Shown: in pieces, positions 15,869-23,484 of the stretch
How positions within the stretch are numbered: the stretch's first letter is position 1
Layout of the letters: each line of letters opens with the position of its first letter
Assembly: GCA_947167045.1 (NCBI GenBank)
Contig: CAMVGO010000018.1
Coordinates: forward strand, 1 to 44,116
Direction: 5' to 3'
Length of the DNA: 44,116 nucleotides
Origin: an uncultured Clostridia bacterium
GTDB lineage: Bacteria > Bacillota > Clostridia > Saccharofermentanales > Saccharofermentanaceae
Program-made: the position numbers and the translations under genes
The notes under the pieces: generated by a model
What the model was told of the DNA's origin: nothing
Databases searched by the model: none
Seen by the model: the letters and a program-made list of their open reading frames with translations, nothing else

Positions 15869-16381
15869 TCAGTTGATAACGATCTTATCGAAATCGGGTG
15901 TTACATCAGGCCCATCCAGCGTTGCCGGGAAGTACAGCAGGACTTTGCCTGTGTCTTCATCCGTGTTGCAAAGAACGATGATGTAATCTCCGTCATCAAG
16001 GGCTTCGATCGAATCATTGTCGAACTCGAAAACATACTGGTCGCCGGACTTTCTTTCGTCGTCACAGTTATAGGAATACAGCACGTCTAACTCGTCGGCA
16101 TCCACTTCTTTTTTGAAACCTTTTGTTCCGGGGATGAAACCCATCCAGGCATCCTCTGCCAGGTCAAGGCTGCCGTCAACCTTGAAAACTGCCTTCTGGC
16201 CCTTCTGTCTGAAATCTACTCCGACGTCCTCTGTTACTGAATCGATTTCAGCACCTGCAGTTGTCGTCTTCGGCTTATCACCGTCATCGTTACCGCTCTT
16301 TCCGCCGTTATTTGTCTTTCCGCATCCGAACAATGCCAGAGACATTGCGCCTGCAATGACCAAAGCCACTAATCTCTTCAT
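15869..16381 (-). CDS. Predicted lipoprotein with acidic linker
   Basis: This 170-residue lipoprotein has a signal peptide with lipobox LFGC (Cys about residue 20). A short Gly/Asn/Asp/Thr-rich linker follows, then a domain of about 120 residues with strands such as QKAVFKVDGSLDL and GDYIIVLCNTDEDTGKVLLYFPATL. No family was recognised. The start at 16381 follows a GGGAGGCAAG site. It is the first gene of a probable three-gene unit with GNAT and the Ntn hydrolase. A role in envelope processing together with the membrane hydrolase is possible but is inference from position only. Confidence 0.78.
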   Translation of the reverse strand: MKRLVALVIAGAMSLALFGCGKTNNGGKSGNDDGDKPKTTTAGAEIDSVTEDVGVDFRQKGQKAVFKVDGSLDLAEDAWMGFIPGTKGFKKEVDADELDVLYSYNCDDERKSGDQYVFEFDNDSIEALDDGDYIIVLCNTDEDTGKVLLYFPATLDGPDVTPDFDKIVIN

Positions 16382-16466
16382 AATCTTGCCTCCCGTTATT
16401 TCTTTCGAAATATTAAGGAAATTTTAGCACAATAAGAGATTTATGTCTAAAAACGCATAAAAAAGA

Positions 16467-17531
16467 TCAGATGTCGCCGTAACTGAACTCGAAATGATTT
16501 CCGTCAGTATCCGTGCAGAAAATGACATTTCTCTCTGTATCCATTCCCTGAAATGTCACCCAGTCGTGCAAAGGCTTGAACTTCTCATCCGTCGCCTTGA
16601 ATCTTCCGAGATCGTAATCCCTCTTCCAGGGCCAAACATGATCGACTTCGAGTTTTTCCTCAAACCCGTCGGACACGCGTTCTGCTTCCGTCTGCATGAA
16701 ATATTTCAGGTTCAGCACACCGTAAGGGTCTCCGCCGTAGACCGCCCAGGTCGCATCGACATGGTAGCCTTCCCCGCCGATCACGACATAAGTCCAGTCG
16801 TGATATCCGGCAGAGCCCTCGCCTCCGAACTCCGTTGCCTCAACGCCGCACTGCAGCAGTAGATAAGACAGTGCCCCCGCGATCTCGCAGCATATCCCCT
16901 GCTTGGTCATGAGGCAAGCGTAAGTGCTGAATTCATCAACTGTATTACCGTCTATAGAACTGTAGTCGTATTGGAAGTTCCTGCAGACGTATGCATAGAT
17001 GCCCATGAGCTTCTCAAAATCGGAATAGTCCGAACGGACGGCTTCATTGAGCATCCTCACGACCTCATCCTCAAACACCTTCTCGCGCTCGAGGTATTTA
17101 TCCTTATCCATCTTGTACTTGAGTCTGCCGGTACCGTCCTCATAGCCGTCACCGCCAACGAGCGTGCACGCCGGAGGAAGGAACGAACCCAATATAGTAT
17201 CGTCTGTACACCATTTAAACGCATCCTCGTCCGAACAATCGAAAGTGTCCTCTCCCGCGCGGACCGCATCGATGCAGTTATAGAGCGAAGTCCACATATC
17301 TTCCGTAACATACTCTGACAGAAGATCCGTGTGGACGTGAGGATTGAACTCAAGCGGTTCCGGAGCTTTTGTGGTCTCAGTGATCTCCGCGGTGGTCTCT
17401 GATGTCTCAGGAACCGTTGTCTCAGCCGTCGTTTCAGAACCGCTTCCGGCATCTCCTATATCAGCAGTACTGCAACCGGAAACCATAAGCACTCCGGCCA
17501 GCAAAACACACATTATCCTTCTCTTTAACAT
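16467..17531 (-). CDS. Transglutaminase-like domain lipoprotein
   Basis: This 354-residue exported protein has a lipobox MVSGC and a long Thr/Glu/Ser linker (about residues 25-60). Its C-terminal half carries the transglutaminase-like triad in order: Cys in TKQGICCEIAGALSYLLLQCGVE, His in SAGYHDWTYVVIG, and a later HVDATWA segment that contributes the Asp. This arrangement is typical of bacterial papain-fold transglutaminase-like proteins, which act as extracellular peptidases, amidases or cross-linking enzymes. The likely site of action is the outer membrane face or cell wall. The ATG at 17531 follows GGGGATAAGTC. The gene stands apart from its neighbours (85 bp before the next start downstream, 168 bp from the gene upstream). 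Confidence 0.9.
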   Translation of the reverse strand: MLKRRIMCVLLAGVLMVSGCSTADIGDAGSGSETTAETTVPETSETTAEITETTKAPEPLEFNPHVHTDLLSEYVTEDMWTSLYNCIDAVRAGEDTFDCSDEDAFKWCTDDTILGSFLPPACTLVGGDGYEDGTGRLKYKMDKDKYLEREKVFEDEVVRMLNEAVRSDYSDFEKLMGIYAYVCRNFQYDYSSIDGNTVDEFSTYACLMTKQGICCEIAGALSYLLLQCGVEATEFGGEGSAGYHDWTYVVIGGEGYHVDATWAVYGGDPYGVLNLKYFMQTEAERVSDGFEEKLEVDHVWPWKRDYDLGRFKATDEKFKPLHDWVTFQGMDTERNVIFCTDTDGNHFEFSYGDI

Positions 17532-17699
17532 GACTTATCCCCATTATTATTTTTCTTAAAACCGCGTAATTATAGCACTTAAAAAGCTTAACGGATGCAG
17601 GGACGCCTGAATGCCCCTAAAATGCCTAAAACAGGCAAAAATGCATGACGGAGATCCGCCTCGGATATTCTAGAAAACAAATCAATAGAGAGCGACAGA

Positions 17700-18080
17700 T
17701 TAAGTCGAGAATCCGTTAACGAGGAAAAAGATCAGCATCGATATAAGGTCTATCGCTACCAGTGCACCGACGCCTATCAGGACCCACTTCAATATCTTCT
17801 TGGCGCGTGTTCCGTTTTCCTTAGTCAGTATCTTCTGATCGACAACATCGCCCATCGTTTTATGTTCTTCCGTCTTGACCGGTTCAATGCCTTTGAGGAT
17901 ATAATCTGTCGTTACTCCGAAGACCTCGCTCATTATCAGGACTTTGTCTATGTCGGGAGTCGCCTGCTCGCTCTCCCATTTCGATACGGCCTGCCTGGAC
18001 ACACCGACAGCATCTGCCAGTTCTTCCTGAGACATTCCCTTTGATTTTCTGAGACTCTGTATCCTGTCAGCGATAGTCAT
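17700..18080 (-). CDS. XRE family HTH regulator with C-terminal transmembrane helix
   Basis: This 126-residue protein has an N-terminal Cro/CI helix-turn-helix (residues 4-60; KSKGMSQEELADAVGVSRQAVSKWESEQATPDIDKVLIMSEVFGVTTDYIL) and one C-terminal membrane helix (about residues 98-122). A membrane-bound XRE regulator of this layout is common in Clostridia, but the target is usually unknown. It is the last gene of a four-gene minus-strand unit with an S41-type membrane peptidase and two unknown proteins, 10 bp after the preceding gene. The linkage suggests that the regulator responds to, or is processed by, membrane events, but that is inference. Confidence 0.9.
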   Translation of the reverse strand: MTIADRIQSLRKSKGMSQEELADAVGVSRQAVSKWESEQATPDIDKVLIMSEVFGVTTDYILKGIEPVKTEEHKTMGDVVDQKILTKENGTRAKKILKWVLIGVGALVAIDLISMLIFFLVNGFST

Positions 18081-18090
18081 TTGAAGTTCC

Positions 18091-18561
18091 TTATTCTTCA
18101 GTCTTTTCGGTTTCTTCCAAGATTATATCACCCTTAAGGGAACAGAACATCTCCCTGACTTCACTCAGCAGATCAAGGTCAGCCTTTGTATAGACCTTAT
18201 ACTGGTGTATGCGGTAGTCCTCCGAACTGTTCCCGCCCGTTCCGGAAAAGCCGTAGACGATCTCATAACACCACGGGCTGTGGTCGTGGATAAACAGTTT
18301 GCTCTTCAGGCGTTTCGAAAGAGAGATCAGATTCTTTTTCCCGATGAACTCCTCGAACTGTGCTTCTGCTTCGGAAGAAACTGCGTAAGTCGTGACACGC
18401 ATCGGTTCATTGTAATAATCTCGGTTCCGGCTTACGATCACCCATTTGCCGTCTTCGTTCATTTCGAGAACATCCGAATGACTCGCACCGCGCATGTCGG
18501 AATATCCCGGACTGTATCTGAATGACTTAAGCTTGCCCTTACTGCTTTTATTTCCGAACAT
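18091..18561 (-). CDS. Conserved-looking cytoplasmic protein of unknown function
   Basis: This 156-residue soluble protein has no recognised family. The start is the ATG at 18561 after AGGGA; a GTG directly in front is an alternative. It begins with a short basic stretch and has a mixed alpha/beta pattern with several aromatic residues (YSPGYSDMRG, CYEIVYGFSGTGGN) and an acidic C-terminus. No signal peptide or membrane segment was seen. It lies between two operon partners with gaps of about 10 bp on each side. Confidence 0.7.
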   Translation of the reverse strand: MFGNKSSKGKLKSFRYSPGYSDMRGASHSDVLEMNEDGKWVIVSRNRDYYNEPMRVTTYAVSSEAEAQFEEFIGKKNLISLSKRLKSKLFIHDHSPWCYEIVYGFSGTGGNSSEDYRIHQYKVYTKADLDLLSEVREMFCSLKGDIILEETEKTEE

Positions 18562-18572
18562 CACGTATATCC

Positions 18573-19148
18573 CTATGCTTTCTTCACGCGCGGTTTCTTA
18601 ACCGCATAGACGATGAAATAAACAGCCAGAACAGCAACAAGCACGCACTCGGCGATAACGACCAGCACGATGATACCTGCCATCGCCCACATGTCAACGC
18701 GCTTGACATACTTCGCAAACTTATAAGGTTCGATTATCTCGTATTTACCGGGATCATATTCGGTCTCATCGTCAGGATCGTCGGCATATCCTTCCAGTCT
18801 TCCGTAGATCATAAGGTCAGTCGTGCTGCCTTCAGCCTCGTCGATATAAGAAGCATCTTTTCTAATGAGGAAATCTTTTTGAAAACTCCCGTCAACGAAG
18901 GAATCCCAACGTCTGCTGTAAAGGTCGTACGCGACACCATCCAACGTAACCTCGCCTGCCTTGGAGCATATGGAATATCCGAGGTCGTAGCCCGCAGCCT
19001 TCGCTTCCTGATAAGCTTCGTTTTCCTCGCGTAAGCGCTTTCTGTCGTACATCGAGCTGACTCCGGCATAGATGCCTGTTACAACACCTATCAGGATTAT
19101 CAGGGCCAGTAGTATCTTCCATGTCTTGCGTTCTTTAAGTGTCTTCAT
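18573..19148 (-). CDS. Membrane protein with two flanking helices, unknown function
   Basis: This 191-residue protein has an N-terminal transmembrane helix (about residues 10-31), an extracytoplasmic domain of about 110 residues, and a second helix (about residues 152-178) before a basic tail. No family was recognised. The ATG at 19148 lies 10 nt after GGAG; it overlaps the end of the upstream S41 gene by 14 bp, which implies translational coupling. The AMK start at 19154 is possible but is too close to the ribosome site. Confidence 0.7.
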   Translation of the reverse strand: MKTLKERKTWKILLALIILIGVVTGIYAGVSSMYDRKRLREENEAYQEAKAAGYDLGYSICSKAGEVTLDGVAYDLYSRRWDSFVDGSFQKDFLIRKDASYIDEAEGSTTDLMIYGRLEGYADDPDDETEYDPGKYEIIEPYKFAKYVKRVDMWAMAGIIVLVVIAECVLVAVLAVYFIVYAVKKPRVKKA

Positions 19149-20898
19149 TGCCATATGTCTCCATATAATGCTTCGCATACATCAGATCATAATCGGCATC
19201 CATGTCATAGAGAACGTGAACCGCCTTTTCATCGAGAGGAATCTTCTCGTCGAGTACGACGGAACTTATCCTGTCCTTGCCCGCATCGACCAATACCGAG
19301 AGGTCCTCATCGAGAGATGCGATGATCGGATACCTTACTGAGATATGTCCGCCGCCGAGAAGGATCTGACCGCCCATGCTCTGAGCCGAACCCCATGTGG
19401 TCGTCATTCCCATCAGCGTAACATTGGGACAGTTCGAGAGCCTGTAAGCCAGTATGTCTCCGCAGCTGGCACACCCTGCATTGACGAGCACCACAACGGG
19501 GATATCCTTATATCTTCCGTCATAGGGTATCGTCCATGCCCAGCTGTCATATTTTATGAATTCACTTCCGTTGTAGGACCCGCCGTAAGAGATGACCTCT
19601 CTGTCAGTGAAAAGAGTCACCAGCTGCTCATAGATAACGTCGATGCCGCCGTCGTTATCCCTGATGTCGATTATCAGCCTGTCCATGCCCTGAGACTTCA
19701 GTCCTTCTATCCGCTCGATGAAAAGATCTTTCACCTCAGGATACTCATCCTTAAGTCCTGCTTCGATATCCTTCATGTCGTCGAAGCTCTCTCTCGGAAC
19801 ACAGAGATAACCGCAGTGATCGTCCAGCATCTCAGCGTAAGCAAATTCACCGCATCGCTTTCCTGTTATCGGATATGTGGCACGCCACAGCCTGTCAGAG
19901 TAGCTTCCCATGCTTTGGGCTGTGATCTCCTTTGTGGTTCCCGAATCATCGATGAATCTGACACTTACTGTGTCACCGCCCTTGCCGGCGAGAAATATCG
20001 GCTTTACTATCTCCTCATTCTCCGCTATCGGATATGCGGTCATATAGATCGAAGAAGGAACGCAGCGGACATCCTTCAGAGCATCATATATGTCTTTACC
20101 GTCCCATCCTGTTATTACGGTGCCGCTGTGTATTCCCTGCCTGAATGCTTCGGATGTCTCGTCCACCAGGATAGCGAGCACTTTTCCGTCGTCGGTTCTG
20201 ATCATGGAGAATCCATAATCGTTTCCGTTCATTCTTTCGGCAACTTCGTCTCCGAGATCAGTATCGTTTATCCTCATGGAAAGATGTCCGTCGTGGAATT
20301 CATAACAGAGATTCGCGACCGCCTCTGCAAAGGCTGCTTCATCATTATTCCTTTCAGCCTCAGCGGCCATCGGAATGTATTCCTGCCTTAAGCCGTCAAA
20401 ATCGATCTCTTTGAAGTCTCTCAGGATATAATTCTTCTCGAGTTCATCTATGAGCGAAGCCATCGACTTCTCATAACCCTGATGGCTGAAGTTTCCGAAA
20501 TGATAATAAGAACCCATCGCGAGAACATAGAAGACCGTCCAGAGCGAGACCACGATACAGGGTATTCCTCCAAGTATCAGCGGAAGGACTTTTCTCTTAG
20601 ATCGTGCGATGATGGCCGAGATGACACAATAGATCAGTGCAGCAACCAGATGAGGTCCGTATCTCGTAATGCCGAACATCGGAAGTCCCTTTGTGTAATT
20701 GAAAAGGTAGAACACGGCAAAGTTTATGACCGGTATAAATGCAAGCACGGTAAACACGGGCTTTTTCTTTTTCCTCACGATTATCGCAGCAAGGATCAGG
20801 ACCAGAAGCCACGAGGGAGTGAATATTATCATGTAAAGTGTCGGTGCATCGACCGTTCTCAACGAATCGATTATCTGACGGATTATCTCAAAAAACAT
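19135..20898 (-). CDS. S41 family peptidase with N-terminal membrane domain
   Basis: This 587-residue protein has four transmembrane helices in residues 15-130 and a large extracytoplasmic S41/C-terminal-processing-peptidase-like domain. The peptidase part shows a PDZ-like stretch (FRQGIHSGTVITGWDGKDIYD), the segment MDRLIIDIRDNDGG and the Ser loop VVVLVNAGCASCGDILAYRL, where the Ser before CGD fits the catalytic serine. The Lys expected about 25 residues later (in the GKG-type motif of CtpA/Prc) is not seen; the corresponding segment reads GMTTTWGSAQ. It may therefore use another base or be a tricorn-like variant. The start is the ATG at 20898 after GAGGTGATT; GTG at 20904 is the alternative. 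It heads an operon with two unknown proteins and an XRE regulator. Confidence 0.85.
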   Translation of the reverse strand: MFFEIIRQIIDSLRTVDAPTLYMIIFTPSWLLVLILAAIIVRKKKKPVFTVLAFIPVINFAVFYLFNYTKGLPMFGITRYGPHLVAALIYCVISAIIARSKRKVLPLILGGIPCIVVSLWTVFYVLAMGSYYHFGNFSHQGYEKSMASLIDELEKNYILRDFKEIDFDGLRQEYIPMAAEAERNNDEAAFAEAVANLCYEFHDGHLSMRINDTDLGDEVAERMNGNDYGFSMIRTDDGKVLAILVDETSEAFRQGIHSGTVITGWDGKDIYDALKDVRCVPSSIYMTAYPIAENEEIVKPIFLAGKGGDTVSVRFIDDSGTTKEITAQSMGSYSDRLWRATYPITGKRCGEFAYAEMLDDHCGYLCVPRESFDDMKDIEAGLKDEYPEVKDLFIERIEGLKSQGMDRLIIDIRDNDGGIDVIYEQLVTLFTDREVISYGGSYNGSEFIKYDSWAWTIPYDGRYKDIPVVVLVNAGCASCGDILAYRLSNCPNVTLMGMTTTWGSAQSMGGQILLGGGHISVRYPIIASLDEDLSVLVDAGKDRISSVVLDEKIPLDEKAVHVLYDMDADYDLMYAKHYMETYGNEDT

Positions 20899-20990
20899 AA
20901 TCACCTCAGGTCCAGAGAGAAGTGATGCACATCGGCAGGCGTAAATTCATGTGTGTCTCTGTATTCAATCTCCATACATCATTTCCTCGC

Positions 20991-21566
20991 TTATACAAGT
21001 AATCTCGGGTCAGGATCGCTCCAGTCGAAAGACGTCTTTACACCTCTCATGCAGGCGATCGAAGCCATGCCGTGAACGATCGACCAGATCTTTATGAGAT
21101 CAATTTCCTGTTCCTCCTCATCTTTTTCAAGACCGTTCTCTTCAAGATGCTTTTTATACATCCTTCTGAGAAGCAGGAACGGAGGATAGTCATTTTTATA
21201 CTCCTTATTCATCTTCATGTGGGCATTAATCTGCTGTTTGCCAAAAAGGAAGACAAAGTAATCCGGATTGTTCGAGAAGAAAACGATATATGCCCTTCCC
21301 ATAGCGATGAGTCCTTCATCGGCAGATGACGTTCCTTCGATGGCGGATTCAAGTTCCTCCATGAATCTGTCCGTAACAGTATCCTTGATGGCGGCGATCA
21401 GTTCATCCTTACCGGAAAAATGAGCATACGGTGCCGCATGCGACACTCCGCATTCAGCAGCGACCTTACGAAGCGAAAGATTCTCCTCACCGTTTTCGTT
21501 TATGAGCTTGATACCGGCATCGATAAGAGCCTGTCTCAGGTTTCCGTGATGATACATATCAGCCAT
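20991..21566 (-). CDS. TetR/AcrR family transcriptional regulator
   Basis: This 191-residue regulator has the N-terminal TetR helix-turn-helix (residues 8-55: LRQALIDAGIKLINENGEENLSLRKVAAECGVSHAAPYAHFSGKDELIAAI) and a helical ligand domain. The YxHFxxKDEL ending is diagnostic. Its start overlaps the stop of the alpha/beta hydrolase gene by 8 bp, so the hydrolase and TetR form an operon. A perfect 13-bp palindrome lies downstream of the operon promoter (22655-22667) and is the probable autoregulatory site. The inducer is unknown; it could be the substrate or product of the hydrolase. Confidence 0.93.
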   Translation of the reverse strand: MADMYHHGNLRQALIDAGIKLINENGEENLSLRKVAAECGVSHAAPYAHFSGKDELIAAIKDTVTDRFMEELESAIEGTSSADEGLIAMGRAYIVFFSNNPDYFVFLFGKQQINAHMKMNKEYKNDYPPFLLLRRMYKKHLEENGLEKDEEEQEIDLIKIWSIVHGMASIACMRGVKTSFDWSDPDPRLLV

Positions 21567-22638
21567 TTATGGTTCTCTCCTTTATCTCTCTTAATGCTTT
21601 GCATGTGTCCGAAGGTTTCTCCCAAAGAGGACTGTGCGCCGATCCCGTGATAAGATAAAACCCCTTATCCGGAGCATCGATTTTTTCACAGTAATCTCTG
21701 ACCAGTTCCCACGGGCAGTTATAATCGTATTTTCCGCTGATGAAGAATGCGGGAACTTCAAGTCCGGGAATGAGTTCTCTGTAATCAAATCCGTCAGTTT
21801 CTTTTGCCAGAGGTGTATTCCTGTACATCTTCATTCCTCTGACGTAGTTGATCTTCTCGGTGACCGCATAACATTTGCAAGTCAGTATCGGCCAGGTGAT
21901 CCCTTCAAACTCACTCTTATCCTTTATAGTTCCGCCGCCCGCATCATGGAGCAGATTAACATACACAAACCAATCTTTACACTTAATGTTTCCACCGTCA
22001 AGATTGATGACGGAATCTTCCAGCTTTTTAAGCGACTTCCTATCGCCGCGTTCTTCAAAGACACTTTTCATGAAGTCATACATCAGAGTATCATTTTCCC
22101 CGGAGTCAGTCACACACTGGGCCATCCCGATATATGCATAATAGTCCTCGGGATATTCAGCAGCAGCCCTCAACGCGATGTGAGTTCCGCCTGAAAACCC
22201 CATGATGAATATCTTATCTTTATGAAAACGTTCCTTGAGATATTCAGTTACCGCATTGGCATCCGAAAGAAGGTTATCAATATTAATGCTGTCAGAATCC
22301 GCATTACTTTTATACGCGATCCCCATCCACCGGTAATCCCAATAAACAACAGTGAAATCATCTTCAAGGTTCATATCCTTATACTTATCGGTGAAAACAT
22401 AATCGTCGGTTCCGGGACCGCTCGATACTAGAAGCAGGACCGGATTATCCGTATCCTTGCTGTTGATGAAAAATCCGTTCGGAGCTCCGTTGATATCCAT
22501 AACGAATTTCTCAGAAAGGCTCTTCTCCCCTTCATACGTCCTTATCCTCCCCGGACTCATGATGGCCCACACGGCGAGGATAACAACTGGAACCGCAAGA
22601 ACACACAATACCGCTATCATCATTCCCTTTTTCCTCAT
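21559..22638 (-). CDS. Membrane-anchored alpha/beta hydrolase (proline iminopeptidase-like)
   Basis: This 359-residue alpha/beta hydrolase has one N-terminal transmembrane helix (about residues 6-27). The catalytic domain shows an oxyanion segment VSSGPGTDD (compare GGPG in proline iminopeptidases), YWDYRWMG, the nucleophile elbow GFSGG, an Asp in FISGKYDYNCPWE and a His in TGSAHSP. All three catalytic positions are therefore present. It should act at the outer face of the membrane on small esters or peptides. The ATG at 22638 lies 8 nt after GGAG and just below a near-consensus promoter and a palindromic operator. It forms an operon with the TetR gene that follows. Confidence 0.88.
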   Translation of the reverse strand: MRKKGMMIAVLCVLAVPVVILAVWAIMSPGRIRTYEGEKSLSEKFVMDINGAPNGFFINSKDTDNPVLLLVSSGPGTDDYVFTDKYKDMNLEDDFTVVYWDYRWMGIAYKSNADSDSINIDNLLSDANAVTEYLKERFHKDKIFIMGFSGGTHIALRAAAEYPEDYYAYIGMAQCVTDSGENDTLMYDFMKSVFEERGDRKSLKKLEDSVINLDGGNIKCKDWFVYVNLLHDAGGGTIKDKSEFEGITWPILTCKCYAVTEKINYVRGMKMYRNTPLAKETDGFDYRELIPGLEVPAFFISGKYDYNCPWELVRDYCEKIDAPDKGFYLITGSAHSPLWEKPSDTCKALREIKERTING

Positions 22639-22654
22639 CTCAAGATCTCCTATC

Positions 22655-22702
22655 TTGACACTGTCAACATCAAGATTATAAGCGCTATCTTTACATTGTC
22701 AA
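22655..22702 (-). promoter_or_regulatory. Promoter and operator of the hydrolase-tetR operon
   Basis: On the minus strand TTGACA (plus 22697-22702) and TATAAT (plus 22675-22680) are both perfect consensus hexamers with a 16-bp spacer. TTGACACTGTCAA (22655-22667) is a perfect 13-bp palindrome just downstream, at about the transcription start, where a TetR dimer would block RNA polymerase. The half-site TGTCAA also occurs in the -35 region (22697-22702), which may be a second weaker site. Confidence 0.8.
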
Positions 22703-22726
22703 GTTTCAACAGGATAAGCACTAACA

Positions 22727-22760
22727 AAAAGCGGCCGTGCTTTCGCATTCAGCCGCTTTT
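22727..22760 (-). terminator. Rho-independent terminator of the M13-ABC operon
   Basis: AAAAGCGGC (22727-22735) and GCCGCTTTT (22752-22760) form a 9-bp stem with a 16-nt loop. On the minus strand it is followed by a T-run (GCCGCTTTTTG) and lies about 30 bp after the ABC ATPase stop codon. Confidence 0.8.
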
Positions 22761-22790
22761 CGCATCTATATCTTGGGGGTGAGTGAGGGG

Positions 22791-23465
22791 TCAGCCTATT
22801 GTCTTTCCGCTCTCGAGCATTATCGTGCGCGTACCGTATGCGGCACACTTCTCGGAGTGGGTTACCTGGAGGATCGTAAGACCCTTTTCCTTATTGAGCC
22901 TGGAGAAAAGTTCCATGATCTCGATGCTCGAAGCCTTGTCGAGATTTCCCGTAGGTTCGTCAGCAAGTATTATCTGGGGATTGCCGATGACCGCTCTGGC
23001 GATCGCAACTCTCTGCTGCTGTCCGCCCGACAATGTATTCGGCATTGCCTTGCGCTTTTCGGTAAGTCCCGTGATCTCAAGTATCTCATCGAGCGCTCCC
23101 TTAAGCTCGGACTTCTTCTTTCCTGCCATCGTCTGCGGGAGAAGGATGTTGTCCGCTACGTTCAGGTTCATTACGAGATTATAGAACTGGAATACGAATC
23201 CCATGTTCCTGAGTCTTAAGTTTGAAAGCTCTTTGTCCTTCATCGCTCCGATGTCTTTTCCGCAGACTGAGATGTTTCCTTCAAAGTTACGGTCAAGTCC
23301 GCCGATCAGATAAAGGAGTGTGGATTTACCTGAGCCGGACGCACCCATGAGCGATACGAACTCTCCCTGTTCGACCGACATTGACGCGCCGTCTAATACC
23401 TGGTTGATATTCTCGTTCTTTCCGAATGCCTTGCTGACATTATTTACTTCGATGATCTTATTCAT
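22791..23465 (-). CDS. ABC transporter ATP-binding protein (MacB/LolD/BceA type)
   Basis: This 224-residue ATPase has Walker A GASGSGKST, Q-loop FVFQFYNL, signature LSGGQQQR and Walker B with catalytic Glu ILADEP. It belongs to the MacB/LolD/BceA group that pairs with FtsX-type permeases. The start is the ATG at 23465, with GGAGG 7-12 nt upstream; the longer reading to 23492 overlaps the permease stop and is ignored. With the 820-residue permease it should form an exporter or mechanotransmission complex. Position behind an M13 peptidase points to a peptide-related role. Confidence 0.96.
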   Translation of the reverse strand: MNKIIEVNNVSKAFGKNENINQVLDGASMSVEQGEFVSLMGASGSGKSTLLYLIGGLDRNFEGNISVCGKDIGAMKDKELSNLRLRNMGFVFQFYNLVMNLNVADNILLPQTMAGKKKSELKGALDEILEITGLTEKRKAMPNTLSGGQQQRVAIARAVIGNPQIILADEPTGNLDKASSIEIMELFSRLNKEKGLTILQVTHSEKCAAYGTRTIMLESGKTIG

Positions 23466-23484
23466 TTTATTATCCTCCAAATTG

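Noticed and set aside
19345..20391. 348-codon plus-strand frame opposite the S41 peptidase gene
   Set aside because: It lies within a gene with clear membrane and peptidase motifs. The composition is His/Arg/Cys-rich and no ribosome site is present.
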